From: an uncultured Prevotellaceae bacterium
Lineage (GTDB): Bacteria; Bacteroidota; Bacteroidia; Bacteroidales; Bacteroidaceae
Reading direction: 5' to 3'
Assembly: GCA_937900485.1 (NCBI GenBank)
Contig: CALCEL010000063.1
Location: forward strand, 29,249 to 93,248
Length of the DNA stretch: 64,000 nt
Position 1 is the stretch's first letter; every line of letters starts with the position of its first letter. Below the pieces are notes generated by a model that ran no database searches, had not been told where the DNA came from, and saw nothing but the letters and a program-made list of their open reading frames with translations. A program made the position numbers and the translations under genes. This document shows positions 62,001 through 64,000 of this stretch, piece by piece.

Positions 62001-62579
62001 ATCTTCGTTATCGATACTGAGGTTTACTCTAACACTGGTGGTCAGTCTTCTAAGGCTACTCCTATCGGCGCTATCGCTCAGTTCGCCGCAGGTGGTAAGC
62101 GTATAACAAAGAAGGACCTCGGTCTCATGCAGTCAACTTACGGATACGTTTACGTGGCACAGGTGGCTATGGGTGCTGACAACGCACAGTGTCTCAAGGC
62201 TATCCGCGAGGCAGAGGCTTACCCGGGTCCATCACTCGTCATCGCTTACGCTCCATGTATCAACCACGGCCTCAAGGCTAAGGGTGGTATGGGTAAGAGC
62301 CAGGCTGAGGAGGCTAAGGCTGTTGAGTGTGGTTACTGGCACCTCTGGCGCTTCGACCCTCGTCTCGCAGAGCAGGGCAAGAACCCATTCCAGCTCGACT
62401 CTAAGGCCCCTAACTGGGATAACTTCCAGGCATTCCTCGACGGTGAGGTTCGTTACCTCTCTCTCAAGAAAGTTAAGCCAACAGAGGCTCAGGAGCTCTT
62501 CGACGCCGCCAAGAAGGCAGCTCAACATCGTTACGCGACATACGTACGTATGAGCAAGATAGACTATTCTGCTGAGTAA
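59013..62579 (+). CDS. nifJ: Pyruvate:ferredoxin (flavodoxin) oxidoreductase
   Basis: Homodimeric enzyme of 1188 residues that turns pyruvate and CoA into acetyl-CoA, CO2 and reduced ferredoxin or flavodoxin. Domain I-II begins TCDGNTAAAHVAYMFSEVAA, with YPITPSSPMAEHVDEW for pyruvate/TPP. Two 4Fe-4S motifs lie at about 690-705 (CNKCAFVCPHSC) and 745-760 (CLGCGNCVDVC). The C-terminal TPP domain has CSGCGETPY and GDGASYDIGYGGLDHAL. Codon use is strongly biased to CTC, TCT, AAG and GAG, unlike its neighbours, so it is highly expressed. It feeds the Rnf complex encoded 15 kb upstream. Confidence 0.97.
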   Translation: MGKVKKFITCDGNTAAAHVAYMFSEVAAIYPITPSSPMAEHVDEWSVQGRKNLFGDTVLVQEMQSEAGAAGAVHGSLQAGALTTTFTASQGLLLMIPNMYKIAGELLPSVFHVSARTVASHSLCIFGDHGDVMACRQTGFAMLCEGSVQEVMDLSAVAHLAALDTRVPFINFFDGFRTSHEYHKIEEMDMEDIRPLVPMDKVAEFRARALSPEHPEAKGMAENPETFFAHRESCNPFYDSVLESVEKYMAAISKITGREYKPFSYYGAEDATDVIILMGSATEAAREAIDYANANGKKYGMVSVHLYRPFSVDRLLATVPKTVKNIAVLDRTKEPGANGEPLYLDVKDAFYGQPNAPKIVGGRYGLGSCDVTPTMILSVYKNLELPEPKNHFTLGIVDDVTFRSLPLDEEMALGGEGIFEAKFFGLGADGTVGANKNSVKIIGDNTNKYCQAYFSYDSKKSGGFTCSHLRFGDTPIRSTYQIKTPNFVACHVQAYLRMYDVLRGLRQNGQFLLNTIFEGDELVKFLPNNVKKYFAEKNITVYYINATKIAQEIGLGNRTNTILQSAFFRITEVIPVDLAVEQMKKAIVKSYGKKGEDVVNMNYAAVDRGGEYKQLTVDPSWANLPADPVEENNDPEFINKLVRPINAQNGDLLPVSAYKGIEDGMWQQGTAAFEKRGVAAFVPEWDAEACCQCNKCAFVCPHSCIRPFAMTDEEAAGLNAETLEIKAPAQLKGMKFRIQVGVKDCLGCGNCVDVCLGTKGNKALKMVAYDPIEENAIQEAKNWDYCVQNVKSKQDLIDIKSNPRLSQFATPLFEFSGACSGCGETPYVKLISQLFGDREMVANATGCSSIYSGSIPSTPYTKNEKGQGPAWANSLFEDFCEFGLGMAIANKKMRARIVTMLQELIAKEDTPAEFKEAAEEWIAGKDNADASKAAAAKLAPAIQKGREAGCPTCKDLSELSHYLVKRSQWIIGGDGASYDIGYGGLDHALASGEDINIFVIDTEVYSNTGGQSSKATPIGAIAQFAAGGKRITKKDLGLMQSTYGYVYVAQVAMGADNAQCLKAIREAEAYPGPSLVIAYAPCINHGLKAKGGMGKSQAEEAKAVECGYWHLWRFDPRLAEQGKNPFQLDSKAPNWDNFQAFLDGEVRYLSLKKVKPTEAQELFDAAKKAAQHRYATYVRMSKIDYSAE

Positions 62580-62603
62580 TATTGTACTCGGTATGAGATA
62601 TTC

Positions 62604-62637
62604 AAGATGTCCGGTTCTTGCCGGACATCTTTTTTTT
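62604..62637 (+). terminator. Terminator of the PFOR gene
   Basis: A perfect 11-bp stem (AAGATGTCCGG 62604-62614 with CCGGACATCTT 62621-62631) and a run of T follow the stop by 24 bp. Confidence 0.9.
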
Positions 62638-62802
62638 GACAAGTGTGACGCAACGCCCGTCACAAAACGTATGGAAGAGCATTCTCGTTAACACCTATCT
62701 TTGTGTCTCCGCGCGCACGGCTGACAAAGCGAAAAATATAAAGACTAATCTCTATTGCCTAAATTAAAGATTGAATATTAGGTCTAATTAAAAATAATAT
62801 CG

Positions 62803-62810
62803 TAAATTTG
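62803..62810 (+). promoter_or_regulatory. -7 box of galE
   Basis: TAAATTTG, 40 bp before the galE start, with AT-rich sequence upstream; -33 not clear. Confidence 0.45.
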
Positions 62811-62849
62811 CAGTAAATGGAATTTGATATTAATTAATAATACAGATAT

Positions 62850-63884
62850 ATGAAAGAGACTATTCTCGTGACAGGTGGAACAGGTTTCATAGGTTCACAC
62901 ACAACAGTAGAATTACAGCAGGCGGGGTATAATGTTGTCATTATCGACAACTTGTCTAATTCTAACATACAGGTTCTGGATGGTATAGAGAAGATTACTG
63001 GTGTTCGTCCGGCTTTTGAGCAGGTTGACCTTAATGACAAGGATAAGGTTGAGGTTGTTTTCGCTAAATATCCAATCAAAGGCGTGATTCATTTCGCGGC
63101 GTCAAAAGCTGTCGGTGAGTCTGTTGAGAAGCCTTTGCTCTATTATCGTAACAACTTGAATAGCCTTATGAACGTGCTTGAGCTTATGACTAAGTACGGA
63201 ACTAAGGGTGTCATTTTCTCTTCTTCATGTACTGTGTATGGCCAGCCATCAGAGGAGAACCTCCCTGTCACTGAGAAGGCTCCGATACAGAAGGCATTGT
63301 CACCATATGGTAACACTAAGCAGGTGAACGAGGAGATTATCCAGGACTACATTCACTCTGGCGCAGGCATCAAGAGTATCATCCTCAGATACTTCAACCC
63401 GATTGGCGCTCACCCGTCAGCTCTCATCGGAGAGTTGCCTAACGGTGTGCCAATGAACCTCATTCCGTTTGTGACTCAGACTGCTATCGGTATCAGAAAG
63501 CAGCTCAAGATCTTCGGTAATGACTATAACACTCCTGACCACACATGTATCCGTGACTACATTTATGTGGTAGACCTCGCTAAGGCTCACGTTAAGGCGA
63601 TGACTCGTGTGCTCGACCAGGAGACTGATCCTGTTGAGGTGTTCAATATCGGTACAGGTCATGGTTACTCAACTCTCGAGATCGTAGAGGGATTTGAGCG
63701 TGCCACAGGTGTTAAGCTCCCTTGGGAGTATGCTCCACGACGTGAGGGAGACATCGAGGCTATTTGGGGTAATGTGGACAAGGCCAACAAGGAGCTTGGA
63801 TGGTCTGCTGACACTCCACTTGATGACATCCTCGCTTCCGCTTGGAAGTGGCAGTTACATCTTCGTGATGCAGGAATTCAATAA
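62850..63884 (+). CDS. galE: UDP-glucose 4-epimerase GalE
   Basis: SDR enzyme of 344 residues that interconverts UDP-glucose and UDP-galactose, needed for galactose use and for envelope glycans. Dinucleotide motif VTGGTGFIGSHT (7-18), catalytic SSSCTVYG with Ser, and the YxxxK pair in SPYGNTKQVNEE (about 151-162). The segment RYFNPIGAHPSALIGE binds the sugar nucleotide. Full length. It stands alone after PFOR; the window ends 116 bp downstream with no further gene visible. Confidence 0.96.
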   Translation: MKETILVTGGTGFIGSHTTVELQQAGYNVVIIDNLSNSNIQVLDGIEKITGVRPAFEQVDLNDKDKVEVVFAKYPIKGVIHFAASKAVGESVEKPLLYYRNNLNSLMNVLELMTKYGTKGVIFSSSCTVYGQPSEENLPVTEKAPIQKALSPYGNTKQVNEEIIQDYIHSGAGIKSIILRYFNPIGAHPSALIGELPNGVPMNLIPFVTQTAIGIRKQLKIFGNDYNTPDHTCIRDYIYVVDLAKAHVKAMTRVLDQETDPVEVFNIGTGHGYSTLEIVEGFERATGVKLPWEYAPRREGDIEAIWGNVDKANKELGWSADTPLDDILASAWKWQLHLRDAGIQ

Positions 63885-64000
63885 GAAAATAATAATAATT
63901 TGAGAATTCTACATGGGCCTTGCGCCTTATTGTAGATTTGTCGTGTTTTATTTTGTGTTTGTGTTGTGGCTATTCTTTTGCGTGAGCAACGGGGTAGCCC

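Noticed and set aside
1..64000. tRNA, rRNA and CRISPR arrays
   Set aside because: Looked for T-loop (GGTTCGAATCC-like) words, rRNA landmarks and regularly spaced direct repeats; none seen. The GAGGTTCGTCCC at 30898 lies in the intron-like segment and lacks a cloverleaf.
63885..64000. TCTACA/TGTAGA inverted repeat after galE as a terminator
   Set aside because: Stem is too short and the T-tract is interrupted; not called.

Overview
The window looks like chromosome of an anaerobic Bacteroidota bacterium of the Prevotella/Segatella/Xylanibacter group. The evidence is: promoters of the Bacteroidota type (TAnnTTTG or TAnnTTCG at -7, almost no Shine-Dalgarno sites), many S(F/L)xxC-type lipoproteins, a Na+-translocating Rnf complex beside pyruvate:ferredoxin oxidoreductase, an S16 protein with a long Ala/Lys tail, and a GH10 xylanase fused to a CE1 esterase, an architecture known from Prevotella ruminicola. 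I see no rRNA, tRNA or CRISPR.

Layout. 1-0.5 kb: the 3' part of a flavodoxin gene. 0.57-9.7 kb (minus strand): a block of envelope redox and metal genes: porin, imelysin lipoprotein, di-heme oxidoreductase lipoprotein, second porin, mono-heme lipoprotein, a RidA-like protein and a CcsA-type cytochrome c maturation protein. 10-11.3 kb: a small WW-motif protein and a secreted endonuclease/exonuclease/phosphatase. 11.35-12.65 kb: gene-free DNA with repeat copy A. 12.7-18.4 kb (minus): a His/Asp-rich CobW-type GTPase, HU, a TRIC-type channel and a Tricorn-like protease. 18.5-21 kb: patatin, ThiD-type kinase and a sugar-1-phosphate nucleotidyltransferase. 21-31 kb: GH53 galactanase, Na/Pi cotransporter, SbcDC and a C4-dicarboxylate transporter. 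30.6-31.8 kb: a probable group II intron remnant and repeat copy B. 31.8-38.6 kb: a sugar kinase fused to a RapZ C-terminal domain, an AEC transporter, TrmN6, two peptidases and S16. 38.8-44.7 kb: RseC-like protein and rnfBCDGEA. 44.7-45.5 kb: repeat copy C and a possible small RNA. 45.5-51.5 kb: xylan enzymes (GH43, GH43, GH10-CE1). 51.7-53.8 kb: nadA-mnmA. 54-57.5 kb: an AT-richer accessory patch (HxlR regulator, SMR transporter, NimA-like flavoprotein, NAD(P)-binding protein, an unknown possible HNH-like protein, a umuD remnant). 57.7-63.9 kb: an AAA/DUF4143-type ATPase with an altered Walker B motif, PFOR and GalE.

How it works together. PFOR makes reduced ferredoxin or flavodoxin, the Rnf complex oxidises it and pumps ions, and flavodoxin and the dicarboxylate transporter fit the same fumarate-respiring anaerobic metabolism. 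The glycoside hydrolases feed in xylan and galactan sugars. The kinase-RapZ fusion and the nucleotidyltransferase could together form an AmgK/MurU-like amino-sugar recycling route, although they sit 11 kb apart here.

The most novel signals are (1) a roughly 300-350 bp intergenic repeat in three diverged copies, all in the same orientation, with a conserved hairpin that has two competing 3' arms; (2) the porin-imelysin-diheme-porin-monoheme-Ccs block as a possible self-contained metal redox/uptake system; (3) the kinase-RapZ fusion; and (4) the 54-57.5 kb patch.
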